64,000 nucleotides of DNA from Capra hircus (GCF_001704415.2 NC_030816.1:74789713-74853712); one strand, 5' to 3'; counted from the stretch's first letter, positions 11,990 through 22,711 are shown. Notes: generated by a model from the sequence alone, not told the origin. Translations and numbers: made by a program.

Positions 11990-12496
11990 TATGGCTTCCC
12001 ATAGCAGAGTCATTACTTTGCCAACAAAGGTCCATCTAGTCAAAGTTATTTATCTAGCAGTCATGTATGGATGTGAGAGTTGGACTATAAAGGAAGCTGA
12101 GTGCCAAAGAATTGATGCTTTTGAACTGTGGTGTTGGAGAAGACTCTTCAGAGTCCCTTGGACTGCAAGGAGATCCAATCAGTCCATTCTGAAGGAGATC
12201 AATCCTGAATATACATTGAAGGACTGATGCTGAAGCTGAAACTCCAATACTTTGCCCATCTGATGGGAAGAGCTGACTCATTGGAAAAGACCCTGATACT
12301 GTGAAAGATTGAAGGCAGGAGGAGAAGGGGACGACAGAGGATGAGATGGCTGGATGGTATCACTGACTCAATGAACATGAGTTTGAGTAAGCTCTGGGAG
12401 TTGGTGATGGACAGGGAAGCCTGGTGTGCTACAGTCCATGGGATCCAAAGAGTTGAACATGACTGAGTGACTGAACTGAACTGAACTGAACTGATG
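11990..12496 (+). mobile_element. BovB LINE, 3' end
   Basis: 5'-truncated copy starting at AGCAGAGTCATTACTTTGCC. It encodes a remnant of the RT C-terminal region (YGCESWTIKEAE, WCWRRLFRVPWTARRSNQSI) and ends in repeated CTGAA units. Confidence 0.9.
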
Positions 12497-12705
12497 ATGG
12501 CTCAGTGGTAAACAATAGGTCTGCCAAGCAGACCAAACAGGAGATGCGGGTACGATCCCTGGGTCTGGAAGATCCTCTGGAGAAGGAAATGACAACCCAC
12601 TCTAGTATTCTTGCCTGGAGAATTCCATGGACACAGGACCCTGAAGGGCTACAGTTCATGGGGTCGCAGAAGAGTCAGACACAACTGAGCAACTAAACAA
12701 CAGCA
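12497..12705 (+). mobile_element. Bov-tA-type SINE
   Basis: Head GATGGCTCAGTGGTAAACAA, body with GAGAAGGAAATGACAACCCA, end GACACAACTGAGCAACTAAA. It abuts the BovB tail. Confidence 0.87.
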
Positions 12706-12724
12706 ATGCGGGAACATGAGGAGC

Positions 12725-12925
12725 AAGCCTTTCTTGAGTCCAGTGGTTCTCAGACCTCAGCAAGGGTCGGCGCCACCTGGGGTGCTTCTTGATACCGAGC
12801 ACTGGACCCACCCCCAGAGTTTCTGGTTCAGTGGATCTGGAGTAGGGCCCGAGAGTTTTTATGTCTAACAAACCCTCTGGGAGTGTGGATGATGGGGATC
12901 CAGGACTATACTTTAAGGACCTGTT
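12725..12925 (+). repeat. MER5A-type hAT DNA transposon remnant
   Basis: CCAGTGGTTCTCAGACCTC at one end, then CCACCCCCAGAGTTTCTGGT and GTGGATCTGGAGTAGGGCCC: the pattern of the non-autonomous Charlie element MER5A. The family is named from memory of the consensus. Confidence 0.7.
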
Positions 12926-12989
12926 TCCACTCATTCATGGTGCTTTAGGCACTGTTGTACAAGCTCTTCACTTTTCCTTCAGGGCAGAG

Positions 12990-13780
12990 GAGATTTTTTT
13001 TTAATTAAAATATTTTTGGTACAATATATACAACATTGAGGGCTTCCCTGGTGGCTCAGATGATAGAGAATCTGCCTGCAATGCAGGAGACCTGGATTCC
13101 ATCTGGGGTTGGGAAGATCCCCTGGAAGAGGGCATGGCAACCCACTCCAGTCTTCTTGCCTGGAGAATCCCCATGGACAGAGGAGCCTGCCGGGCAACAG
13201 TCCACGGGGTCATGCAAAAAGTCGGACACGACTGAGTGACTGAGCACAGCACAGTGCACAACATTAAATGCACCATCTTTGCTTTTTTTCAGCGTACTGT
13301 TCAACAGTGTAAGTCCATTCTCTCTGTTGTGTAACCATCACCACTGTCCACCACAATCCAGAACTCTTTTTGTCTTGCAAAACTGGAACTCTGCACCCAT
13401 TAGAAAATAACTCTCCTTTTCCCTTCCCCCAGCCAGTGAACAATCAGTGTATTTTCTATCTTTATGAATTTGGCTACATTAGATCTCATACATGTGATTT
13501 TATACAAGGTTTATCCTTTTGTGACTGGATGTTTTTCCACTTAGCAGATGTCTTCTAAATTCATTGATGCTGCACTATGGGTCAGAATTTCCCTCTTTTT
13601 TAGGGTTGAATAATATTCTAGTGTCTCTACTATATTGTTTATCCATTCATCTGTCCATAGACACTTGTGTTGCTCCCATCTCTTGGCTATGGTGAAAAAT
13701 AGTACTGTGAATATAAATGTGCAAATATCTCTTTGAGACCTTGCTTTCAATTCTTGTATGTAGTGGAATGGCTCAAGCAG
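12990..13780 (-). mobile_element. L1 3' end, old, interrupted by a SINE
   Basis: Reverse L1 3' region: TGTAACCATCACCACTGTCC, TTTGGCTACATTAGATCTCA, GTGACTGGATGTTTTTCCAC, TTGAATAATATTCTAGTGTC. The SINE at 13038-13257 splits it. Confidence 0.8.
13038..13257 (+). mobile_element. Bov-tA-type SINE with 8-bp target duplication
   Basis: Full head-to-tail copy (GGCTTCCCTGGTGGCTCAGA to TGAGTGACTGAGCACAGCAC). The sequence ACAACATT precedes it (13030-13037) and follows it (13258-13265), a perfect target-site duplication inside the L1 end. Confidence 0.9.
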
Positions 13781-13962
13781 TGGAGTTTATCAAGTGACTC
13801 ATCCTGTGGATTATATGGGATAATTCTTTATCTAAAGAATCAACATAGTGATCACACATAGAAATATAAACTTCTGCATCACACAGTCCTCTGGTCATTA
13901 GATCTATATAAACTAAATATCCTTTGATGGTGTTAAAGTTGTTTGTGAGTATGGACTATGTA

Positions 13963-14141
13963 TAGGTGAGGTCAGTTAGATTTAAAAGCATCCTGAATGT
14001 TTTTCCTCTAACTTCACACTTGAACTGAGATAAGATTTTGGTGCAGACATAGGCACACCCTATTGTTTTTGGTTTTTTAGCCATAAGGTTCTTCTTAAAA
14101 AAAAAACACAACTTTTTATTTTGTGTTGGAGTATAGCTGAT
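13963..14141 (+). repeat. left arm of a large inverted repeat (original flank of the BovB)
   Basis: About 180 bp, including TAGGTGAGGTCAGTTAGA, GTGCAGACATAGGCACACCC and TTTTATTTTGTGTTGGAGTA. Its reverse complement recurs at 14311-14400 plus 15644-15745. The inner end is an L1 3' UTR fragment (minus) into which the BovB inserted, since the same L1 resumes at 17256. Confidence 0.85.
14133..14140 (+). repeat. left target-site duplication of the BovB, ATAGCTGA
   Basis: ATAGCTGA here and at 17248-17255 bracket the BovB. If extended by three bases the match is 10 of 11. The L1 sequence reads straight on from the left copy to 17256, which supports this as the insertion site. Confidence 0.75.
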
Positions 14142-14310
14142 TATTTCATGCAAAGATGGGCTCGATAAAGGACAGAAATAGTATGGACCTAACAGAAGCA
14201 GAACATATTAAGAAGAGGTGGCAAGAATACACAGAAGAACTGTACAAAAAAGATCTTCACAACCAAGATAATCACGATGGTGTGATCACTCTGAGTGATT
14301 ACTCTGAGTG

Positions 14311-15745
14311 ATCAGCTATATGCCAACACAAAATAAAAAGGTTTTTTTTTTTTCTTTTTAAAAGAAGAACCTGATGGCTAAAAAAAAACAAAAACAACAG
14401 TGCTGGGGTCCAGCCCCAGTGGATCCAGGGAATTCGAAGGGGAGACGGAGTCGGCGAGGAAAAACTTATTTATTTAGAAATATAAAGAAAGATTAGGAAA
14501 GAATAGTGTAGTAGGGAAATTAGTGGAGAAAAGAGGCTGAATAATTTGGTTTACGTGGAAAACCAATAAAGTTCCAAGACAAGGAACTTGCACTGTCTAC
14601 GTTAGGCTGCCTGCGCCCCCTTGAATAACGGAGGGTGCCCCGCCTTGGGCTCCCTCTCGGGTAGGTTTTAGAAGCCAGGGCAGATAAGTAGACTCCGTGA
14701 GCCTCTGCGTTCCAAGGGATCAGCCTGAAAAGGAGAGGGAGGGAGAGGAAGAAAGAGAGAGAGAGAGTCGACACGGGGGAGGCCAAGCTTGTGCAAAAAT
14801 CTCATAATTTTATTTTAAAAGGTGTTTATATACCCTAAGTTTTACATGATGGAGGATACAGAGTCATGCAGGGGCAGCAGTCCTGACCCTTTCTGTATAT
14901 CTCTTTGTATACAAAAGGTCTCAGGTGATTTACATTATCTTCTGGCCAAGAGGCTTGTTAACACTTTATGACTCTCTTCCTTAATGAATGTTCATCTCAT
15001 TTCCCCTGAAGTGTTTTTCTTTAATCTGCATCACCCTCAAAGCACTAAAGTTACATCCCAATAGAACAAAGGTGCAGTGGGTTATAACAAAGAAGGTACT
15101 TAACTCAAAGATCTATCTTGCTACTTGTTTTTTCTATATACCAATTATATCAACAAATAAAAGATATAAAAAGTTGACAGCAAGTACTGGCTCAACAATT
15201 GAAACCCTTAATCAGTCCTATTCTAATGATTTTGACTCCTCAGAAGCCCCTACATTCCTAGGATGTTTTGAGCTTCCTGTGCCTCTCCCGGTTGGAAGGC
15301 TGCAAACAATCACCTGCGCAGCTGTAAGAGTCTTGTAGGCAGGCTAGAAAGCCATCAGAGGGGTTTTTGGATTGAAACACTTGTATTATGCCCAGGAGAT
15401 TTATTATCTAAAAGCTCTAAATTAACTTTATCCAGAAAAAGGTGGTGGGGGGACAGCCCCCTGTTAATGTCAGAAAAGTAGGTGAAAAGCACAATACAGT
15501 AAGGCAGGCAGACTCTGGTTTGGGGACAGATGCACGAGCAGATTCAGCGAGGCTCTCTTAAGGCCGGACTCGCCTTTGCCTGTCAGACCAATTAACCTCA
15601 TGACCTTTGCCACGGGCAGGACTCCTCGTGCTGGCTCCCGGCGCAATAGGGTGTGCCTATGTCTGCACCAAAATGTTATTTCAGTTCAAGTGTGAAGTTA
15701 GAGGAAAAAATTCAGAATGCTTTTAAACCTAACTGACCTCACCTA
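14311..15745 (-). repeat. right arm of the inverted repeat, split by a solo LTR
   Basis: 14311-14400 and 15644-15745 together are the reverse complement of 13963-14141. At the inner junction a 9-bp palindromic pair is present (TGATCACTC at 14283-14291, GAGTGATCA at 14306-14314), together with a 13-bp tandem repeat of the ACTCTGAGTGAT type at 14288-14313. The arm interrupts the BovB and is itself interrupted by the LTR at 14401-15643. Confidence 0.83.
14401..15643 (-). mobile_element. solo endogenous retrovirus LTR (ERVK/class II-like)
   Basis: A 1243-bp block with no internal proviral sequence. It is bracketed by CAACAG (14395-14400) and CAATAG (15644-15649), a 6-bp duplication with one mismatch. 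The uninterrupted left arm of the inverted repeat shows the original site as CAATAG. On the minus strand a TATATAAA box lies at 14825-14832 and an AATAAA signal at 14469-14474, about 70 bp before the end, giving the order U3-R-U5. The minus-strand end is CA; its start reads CG instead of TG. Class is inferred from the 6-bp duplication and length. Confidence 0.75.
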
Positions 15746-16029
15746 AGTGGGCCTTAGAAAGCATCACTACGAACAAAGCTAGTAGAGGTGATGGAATTCC
15801 AGTTGAGCTCTTTCAAATCCTGAAAGATGATGCTGTGAAAGTGCTGCACTCAATATGCCAGCAAATTTGGAAAACTCAGCAGTGGCCACAGGACTGGAAA
15901 AGGTCAGTTTTCATTCCAATCCAAAAGAAAGGCAATGCCAAAGAATGCTCAAACTACCACACAATTGCACTCATCTCACATGCTAGTAAAGTAATGCTCA
16001 AAATTCTCCAAGCCAGGCTTCAGCAGTAG

Positions 16030-16731
16030 GTGAACAGTGAACTTCCAGATGTTCAAGCTGGTTTTAGAAAAGGCAGAGGAACCAGACACCAAATTGCCAA
16101 CATCCGCTGGATCATGGGAAAAGCAAGAGAGTTCCAAAAAAACATTTATTTCTGCTTTCTTGACAACGCCAAAGCCTTTGACTGTGTGGATCACAATCAA
16201 CTGTGGAAAATTCTGAAAGAAATGGGAATACCAGACCACCTGACCTGCATCTTGAGGAACCTATATGCAGGTCAGGAAGCAACAGTTAGAACTGGACATG
16301 GAACAACAGACTGGTTCCAAATAGGAAAAGGAGTCCATCAAGGCTGTATATTGTCACCCTGCTTATTTAAGTTCTATGCAGAGTACATCATGAGAAACGC
16401 TGGGCTGGAAGAAGCACAAGCTGGAATCAAGATTGCCGGGAGAAATATCAATCACCTCGGATATGCCAATGACACCACCCTTATGGCAGAAAGTGAAAAG
16501 GAACTACAAGGCCTCTTGATGAAAGTAAAAGTGGAGAGTGAAAAAGTTGGCTTAAAGCTCAGCATTCAGAAAACGAAGATCATGGTGTCTAGTCCCATCA
16601 CTTCATGGCAAATAGATGGGGAAACAGTAGAAACAGTGTCAGACTTTATTTTGGGGGCTCCAAAATCACTGCAGATGGTGACTGCAGCCATGAAATTGAA
16701 AGACGCTTACTCCTTGGAAGAAAAGTTATGA
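16030..16731 (+). pseudogene. BovB reverse transcriptase, open but catalytically broken
   Basis: A 233-codon stretch covering RT fingers and palm: QAGFRKGRGTRHQ, motif A FLDNAKAFDCVDH, motif B GCILSPCLFKFY. Motif C reads YAND (codons 145-148, 16462-16473) where the family has YADD, so one of the catalytic aspartates is lost. A frameshift follows near 16650-16730 and the C-terminal part continues in the frame 16605-16946. Confidence 0.8.
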
Positions 16732-17255
16732 CCAACCTAGACAGCACATTGAAAAGCAGAGACATTACTTTGCCGACTAAGGTCCATCTAGTCAAGGCTA
16801 TGGTTTATCCAGTGGTCATGTATGGATGGGAGAGTTGGACTGTGAAGAAAGGTGAGCACCGAAGAATTGATGCTTTTGAAGTGTGGTGTTGGAGAAGACT
16901 CTTGAGAGTCCTTGGACTGCAAGGAGATCCAACCAGTCCATTCTGAAGGAGATCAGCCCTGGGATTTCTTTGGAAGCAATAATGGTAAAGCTGAAACTCC
17001 AGTACTTTGGCCACCTCATGCAAAGACTTGACTCATTGGAAAAGACTGATGCTGGGAGGGATTGGGGGCAGAAGGAGAAGGGGATGACAGAGGATGAGAT
17101 GGCTGGTTAGCATCACTGACTCGATGGATGTGAGTCTGAGTATACTCCGGGAGTTGGTGATGGACAGGGAGGCCTGGAGTGCTGCGATTCATGGGGTTGC
17201 AAAGAGTCGGGCAGGACTGAGCAACTGAACTGAACTGAACTGAACTGATAGCTGA

Positions 17256-17414
17256 CTAACAATGTTATAACAATTTCAGGTGGGCAGCAAAGGGACTCAG
17301 TGAATACATGTCCATTCCAAACTTCCTAACTATCCTTTCCCCCACTCCTTCTCTCCATCCTTCCTCCTGTCACCCACAAGTTCATTCTCTAAATCTGTGA
17401 GTCTGTTTCTATTT
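17256..17414 (-). mobile_element. L1 3' end, continuation of the BovB target
   Basis: Continues the L1 3' UTR from 14100-14141 (ACAATGTTATAACAATTTC, GGTGGGCAGCAAAGGGACTC, then AATCTGTGAGTCTGTTTCTA). It stops where a CHR-type SINE begins. Confidence 0.78.
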
Positions 17415-17521
17415 TGGCCACGACACATGGCATGTGGGATCTTAGTTTCCCAACCAGGGGTTGAACATGTCCTTGGTAGTGGAAGTGCAGAGCTGTAACC
17501 AGTGTTTCACCAGGGAAGTCC
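17415..17521 (-). mobile_element. CHR-type SINE fragment (cetartiodactyl)
   Basis: GGCATGTGGGATCTTAGTTT, CCAACCAGGGGTTGAACATG and CACCAGGGAAGTCCCA are the reverse tRNA-related end of CHR SINEs. Confidence 0.75.
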
Positions 17522-18235
17522 CAAGCACGTCCTATTTTAAGCCTTTAGTGTGAATACATGATATAACACTTGTTAAATAAGTACTTAATAGAAATGCTTG
17601 ATGACAGGTTGTTTGTGTGAATCATTAGGAACGGTGTTGCCTCACTCAATCCCGGGAAGTCTCTTTCCTGGAAAGTGCTCTTTCACCTCATTTCACTTAC
17701 CCTGCAAATACACTTGCAGAATGTTACTAAAGCAGAAGGATTCAAGGATGGGGATCATTAGATTCAGCACCAGCACTGGAAGTAAAGACTCATATGTGTG
17801 TCTTGGGAAAATGTGTTCTCTAGAGTAAAGATGTTCACAGTGTGGTCTGCAGACTGACCAATCCATCCACTCTTGATCACCAGTCATGAAATGAGACATG
17901 AGCACACAGTGGAATGGAAATTCAGGCAAAGTCACTACACTACACACTGTCTAGGTCAGCTGACTTTTTTTTCTTTTGTAGCAAGAGTTTCTCAAGGAAG
18001 GGAGAGTGTATAGATTAGATTCTGGTGCAGGCTCCCTCAATTGCACTGTCCCAGGTCACACTGAGTTTGTTGAGACAGTAGAAGCTATGTCCTCCAGGGG
18101 GTCTTGTCCTGTCTCAGATGGAATAAGAGACCAGGCATACTTGTCTATTATAGCACTTATTGCACTGTATTGTAATGGTCTTTTTGTAAATATAACATTT
18201 ATTCAGTGTCTATTTTTTAAGTATAAAAATACATG
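17522..18235. other. unassigned intergenic sequence
   Basis: No gene or named repeat is recognised. Confidence 0.5.
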
Positions 18236-18445
18236 TGCTGTGCCGAGTGCTCTGTTGTATCTGACTCTTTGCGACCCCATAGACTGTAGCCCTCCAGGCT
18301 CCGCTGTCCATGGGATTTTTCAGGCAAGGATGATGGCGTGGATTACCATTCCCTTCTCCAGAGGATCTTTCCGATCCAGGGATCAAACCTGCATCTGCTG
18401 CATTGCAAGCAGATTTATTACCTGCTGAGCCATTGCGGAAGCCCC
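18236..18445 (-). mobile_element. Bov-tA-type SINE
   Basis: Reverse copy with CTGACTCTTTGCGACCCCAT, GGATCTTTCCGATCCAGGGA and head complement CTGAGCCATTGCGGAAGCCC. A 49-bp scrap of BovB 3' end (GCGATTCATGGGGTTGCAAA to GAGCAACTGAAC) follows at 18470-18518. Confidence 0.86.
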
Positions 18446-18534
18446 CATAAAAATATATAGTACCTGCTAGCGATTCATGGGGTTGCAAAGAGTCGGACAC
18501 GACTGAGCAACTGAACCATGAAAAAGAACGACGT

Positions 18535-18840
18535 TCTGATCCGTATTAAAACAGGGATGAATCTTGAAGACTTTTGGCTAAGTGAAACAAGCCATTCACA
18601 AAAAGACAAATACTGTATGAGTCCACTTACAGAAGGTTCCTAGGACAGTCAGAATCATAACGTAGGAAGTGGGTTTGAGGTTACCAGGGCCTGTGGGAAG
18701 AGAAAGTGGGGAATTACTGCTTCACGGTTAGAGGGTTCCTGTTTGGGGTGATGAAGCAGTTTTTGGAAGAGTGGTGGTGGGTTTACAACACTGTGAATGT
18801 ACTTAATGTCATTGAACTGGAGCCTTAAAAAGAGCTAGAA
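18535..18840 (+). mobile_element. L1 3' end, old
   Basis: AAACAGGGATGAATCTTGAA, AGACAAATACTGTATGAGTC, GGTTACCAGGGCCTGTGGGA and CACTGTGAATGTACTTAATG match the L1 ORF2 end and 3' UTR. Confidence 0.8.
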
Positions 18841-18899
18841 CAGTATATTTTATATTATTATATCTTATCACAATAAAAAAGTAGAAACAGTAAAAAAAT

Positions 18900-19440
18900 A
18901 GTACATGCTGGTTGAAAAGAATTCAAATAATATAGATATATATATAAGGCAAAATGTGCACGAGAAGCCTGAGATAGCCAATCCTTTGCCCAGTCTCTAA
19001 AACCGCAGGAAAACATCCCAGATTTGGGAACCGCTCAAAACGGGCATGGAAGTTGGTTCGAAGGGGCCAACACTAAGTGACTCCTGGCATCAGGCCAGTC
19101 GAAGACATTGCTCTCAGAGAAAATCTACAGGAGAAAGATGAAATACCTTCCACCATGGCTGGCAAGATCTAGTGCTTTAAAGTATATCCTCAAATCCTGG
19201 CAATGATTGTCTAAGAATACATGGATTGAGCACACAGTTTACAAAAGTGCACTCACCCGTGCCTTGCCAGACCCGCAACACACCCTGATGCACACAGCTG
19301 CGATCTTTGCTCCTTGGCAAAGTCCTCGTGGAGTCAGCAGGTTCACTGTCCCTTCCCGAAGCAAACCCCTCCCTCTCTTCACTCATCTCCCAGCGTTCCC
19401 CACACCTGTCCCTGTTTGTTTAAGCCCCCGCTTGGGAAGT
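18900..19440 (+). promoter_or_regulatory. IYD: IYD upstream flank (promoter region, boundaries unknown)
   Basis: Repeat-free sequence directly before exon 1. There is no CpG island and no clear consensus TATA box. A TTTAAG near 19418 is the only candidate in a suitable place. Tissue-specific thyroid regulation is expected from known biology but no factor site is asserted here. Confidence 0.4.
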
Positions 19441-19533
19441 ATGGACACCCTTCAGGATCAGTCTCACCACCATGCTTCTTCTGACTCCAGTCTTGGTAGC
19501 CATCGTCTGCATTTTGATGGTGTGGATCTTTAA
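19441..19533 (+). promoter_or_regulatory. possible upstream ORF overlapping the IYD start
   Basis: An ATG at 19441, in good context (A at -3, G at +4), opens a 30-codon frame ending at TAA 19531-19533. It is out of frame with IYD and overlaps its first 62 nt. If the transcription start lies upstream of 19441, scanning ribosomes would meet this ATG first and IYD translation could be reduced. A TTTAAG stretch near 19418 is a weak TATA-like candidate that would put the cap site close to 19441, so inclusion in the mRNA is open. Confidence 0.3.
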
Positions 19534-19643
19534 AAATGCTGATGGGAGCAGTGACAGAAAGAAGGGGGAGCCTAGGGCTGAGGCTCATCCCTGGGTAGAT
19601 AAAGACTTGAAAGACAGCACCGATGTCCACCAGGAGGAAGCAG
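19472..19643 (+). CDS. IYD: IYD coding exon 1
   Basis: Codes for residues 1-57 plus the first base of codon 58. It starts MLLLTPVLVA and holds the single N-terminal transmembrane anchor (about residues 3-20, ending in WIFKNAD), followed by a lysine-rich then acidic linker. The chosen ATG has a good context (ACCATGC, A at -3) and gives the expected N-terminus of the family. The exon ends at CAG|GTAAAG. The linker looks about two residues shorter than in the human protein as I recall it, around the GEPR segment. The anchor places the catalytic domain on the outer or lumenal side in the known family. An out-of-frame ATG lies 31 nt upstream (see the separate entry). Confidence 0.95.
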
Positions 19644-20549
19644 GTAAAGACACTGGCTCTGCTGCTCGATTCCCACCTTCTGTATTTTTATGATGAGGGC
19701 AAGTGGCTGGTGGGGCTGATGGAGAGAAATAAGTGCAGGCAGGTCAGTTTCATCATCAACTTCTATTGTGCAAACAAATTAGCGTGTGACGGAGACATCA
19801 TTTCTCTTGGGTGTCAGCTTGTCATTTGCTGTGACCAAGTAAAAAGCTGGATCATCAGTAAAAAAAAACTGTTGAAGGGCTGGCTTTCCCCAGCTCCTGT
19901 CCTGACTGGCTGCTAAAATCTTTCTGCAGGGGGCACATCACAGGCTGGTGTGGCCATGAGTTAAGCAGTCAGGTTTTGATCAAAAATTTGAAATAAAAAA
20001 AAAAGGGCAGCTGTGTAAGGGCTCACTACTACTCATTATAGCAGCCCTGTGGGTTACAGACAAGAGTGGCTGTGGTCCTCAAAGCTGAGCGTCTGATTCA
20101 GTAGACAAGGCAATGAACGGACAACTGAAAGAGAGTGAAAAAGAGACAGGAGGAACTGATGATAAGGTGTTTGGAGAAGGCTCAGGATCTCGGCAAGGCA
20201 TTACAGAAGGGCTGAACCAGGCCGGGTGGATTACTAGAATATGAATGGTAAGGGTGAGAAGGTTAAGGGGAACAGAAGGAGCCTGAATACAGAACTGCTA
20301 GGAAAGATGCTGAGAAGATAGAAGGACTATGCTGACCAGGGAAGGGGCGAAAATGAACTTGGATGTTGAGGATGGGCGGGGGCGTGGTTGACCCAAGAAA
20401 GACAAGATGATGAAGGAGGCAGGCAGGCAGGGAGAGGTTTTTGGGAGCTCTGAGTGATCTGTGTTTGGGGTGGGTCTGAGGAGGCTCTGTGGGCTGGATC
20501 TGACTTGGAAGAGGCTCAGTGACTCTCAGCTGGGGTAGTAATGGCACCA

Positions 20550-21137
20550 GTTCAGTTCAGTCGCTCAGTCGTGTCCGACTCTTTGTGACCCCATGGACTG
20601 CAGCACGTCAGGCCTCCCTGTTCATCACCTACTCCCGGAGTTTACTCACACTCATGTCCCTTGAGTCGGTGATGCCATCCAACCATCTCATCATCTGTTG
20701 TCCCCTTCTCCTCCCACCTTCAATCTTTCCCAGCATCAGGGTCTTTTCAAATGAGTCAGTTCTTCACATCAGGTGGCCAAAGTATTGGATTTTCAGCTTC
20801 AACATCAGTCCTTCCAGTGAATATTCAGGACTGATTTCCTTTAGGATGGACTGGTTGGATCTCCTTGCTGTCCAAGGGACACTCAAGAGTCTTCTCCAAC
20901 ACCACAGTTCAAAACAATCAATTCTTTGGTGTACAGCTTTCTTTATAATCAACTCTCACATCAATACATGACTACTGTAAAAACCAAAGCTTTGACTAGA
21001 TGGACCTTTGTTGGCAGAGTAATGTCTCTGCTTTTTAATACACTGTCTAGATTGGTCATAACTTTTCTTCCAAGGAGCAGACATCTTTTAATTTCATGGC
21101 TGCAGTCATTATCTGCAGTGATTTTGGAGCCCCCTCT
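20550..21137 (-). mobile_element. BovB LINE, 3' end, in IYD intron 1
   Basis: Reverse copy starting CAGTTCAGTTCAGTCGCTCA and ending in CTGCAGTGATTTTGGAGCC, followed by an A-rich run. It corresponds to about 590 bp of the 3' end. Confidence 0.9.
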
Positions 21138-21967
21138 CAAAAAAAAATAAATAAATAAAGCTCCACCCTCCCTCCAAAAGAGGCCACCTGGAAGTATATG
21201 TGTGCATATGTGTATAAGTGTGTGTCTGTGTTTTGAGTTGTCCTAACCTTAGGATTCGGGAGTGGAGTACAAAGCTGGCAATCCATGCTGGAAGCCATGT
21301 AGCACTGGCTACCATGTACACTGAGTATACCACACAGGGTCCAAGCCCAGGCAGCCTCCTAGCAGGGCTATCTCTCACTCTCCTCCCTGGATGCCAACTA
21401 TGCCAGCTGAGAAGCACTTTCCTGAATGAGGGGAGATCCACTTTGAAGCTGGGTAAGGATCTGCTCCGGTAACAATGGGCAGGGTGGTGGTGATAGCGTG
21501 ATGCAAGAGAAGAGGTGGATCCAAGGGACAGTCAAGGAAGAACAATGGGCTCTGGCAATAAGTTAGCTGCTGGGAGAGGAAGAAGAGGGCAATGATTTGG
21601 AGGCTGGAAGAATCAGAACAACACTGTCATAAGCAGGTGAAGGGAGGGGACCCAGTTTAAAGGGGAAGCTGTTGAGTGTAATGCAGGGCGTGTTGGGCTT
21701 GAATGAACAGTGGCACATTGAAGCAGAAAGATAGGCAGGTTTCTAGATGAGAGATCCAGGCCGCAGGCACTGATTGGAGAGTCACTAGCTTAAGGTGATG
21801 CTTGGAAGTTGGGGAAAAAATGAATTCACTAGAGGGTATTGCTAAAGAGAAGGCTGAGGAGAGAATCTGGTGGGGAGCACATTCAGATGAGAGGAACTGC
21901 CTGGGAGGAATGGACTTGGAAGAAAAGGTGTAGGGAAGAAGGGCCAGGTTAGTAACAAGCCCTTCCA

Positions 21968-22145
21968 GGTATTTTCTATATCCAAGGTCATTTTTACATA
22001 GGGTGACTCATAACAATACAGGGAGCAGGCACTATTATCATCCCTAGATTACAGATAAGGAAGCTGAGCTCAGATCATCTAAATCATCTGTCCAAGCAGC
22101 TAGTGGTGGAGTCAGGACCCAATGGGAGCTGGTTCCAGAGTTCCA
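21968..22145 (-). repeat. MIR SINE, ancient
   Basis: GCACTATTATCATCCCTAGA, TTACAGATAAGGAAGCTGAG and GTCCAAGCAGCTAGTGGTGG form a MIR core. Confidence 0.72.
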
Positions 22146-22711
22146 GGTCTACAAAGAAGGCTTTTCCAGGCTTTTCCAAAGAATGATCCAGAACAGAGCG
22201 GGCAGGAGATGGCCTACAGAGTTAAACGTTTCCTGAGAGATCAGAAGTAGTGTGTGCATTGAGAAAAGCCCACTGGCTTTGAAGACCCAAGGGTTGAAGG
22301 GATACAGAGGGATCAATGTGGCTGGTGGGGAACCAGGGACCTGGGACCAGGGACCTGCGCCTGATGGTTGGGACCAGATACCAGAGCTGTGCGGCCCCGT
22401 TCTGCTTCTCTGCCTGTTGATTCACTTCTCATTCTCTATTCTTTACAAGGAGGAATAAAGTGAACATGTAGCACCTGCCTCAGCAACCACGAGCAAATTT
22501 TCCCCAAGTGTAGAGTTCACAGTCTCTTGTTGGGATTTTTCTTGTCTACATAAGAGATACTTACTAAGGTCACACGGGCACACAGGTGATAAGCAGGGCT
22601 AATGTTTAAACTCCGTCTCCTCTGGCACCCAAGTTCCTGCTCTTAACCACTGGGTGGGTGGACACAGTCTAAGAGAGGATACCCTGCCAGTACTGAGGCT
22701 CCGATGCAGGT

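Larger units (their letters stand above)
14142..17247 (+). mobile_element. BovB LINE, 5'-truncated, with an inverted flank copy and an LTR inside
   Basis: BovB starts in the ATTTCATGCAAAGATGGGCT segment and runs to about 14290. It is then interrupted by 14291-15745 and resumes at GTGGGCCTTAGAAAGCATCA, reaching the CTGAA tail at 17247. About 35 bases of BovB are missing at the break when compared with the copy at 31141-31190. The element is bracketed by ATAGCTGA duplications. Confidence 0.88.

Noticed and set aside
19644..19693. Extension of IYD exon 1 past 19643
   Set aside because: CAG|GTAAAG is a strong donor and the joined exon 2 restores the known ADEWQESEE segment in frame.
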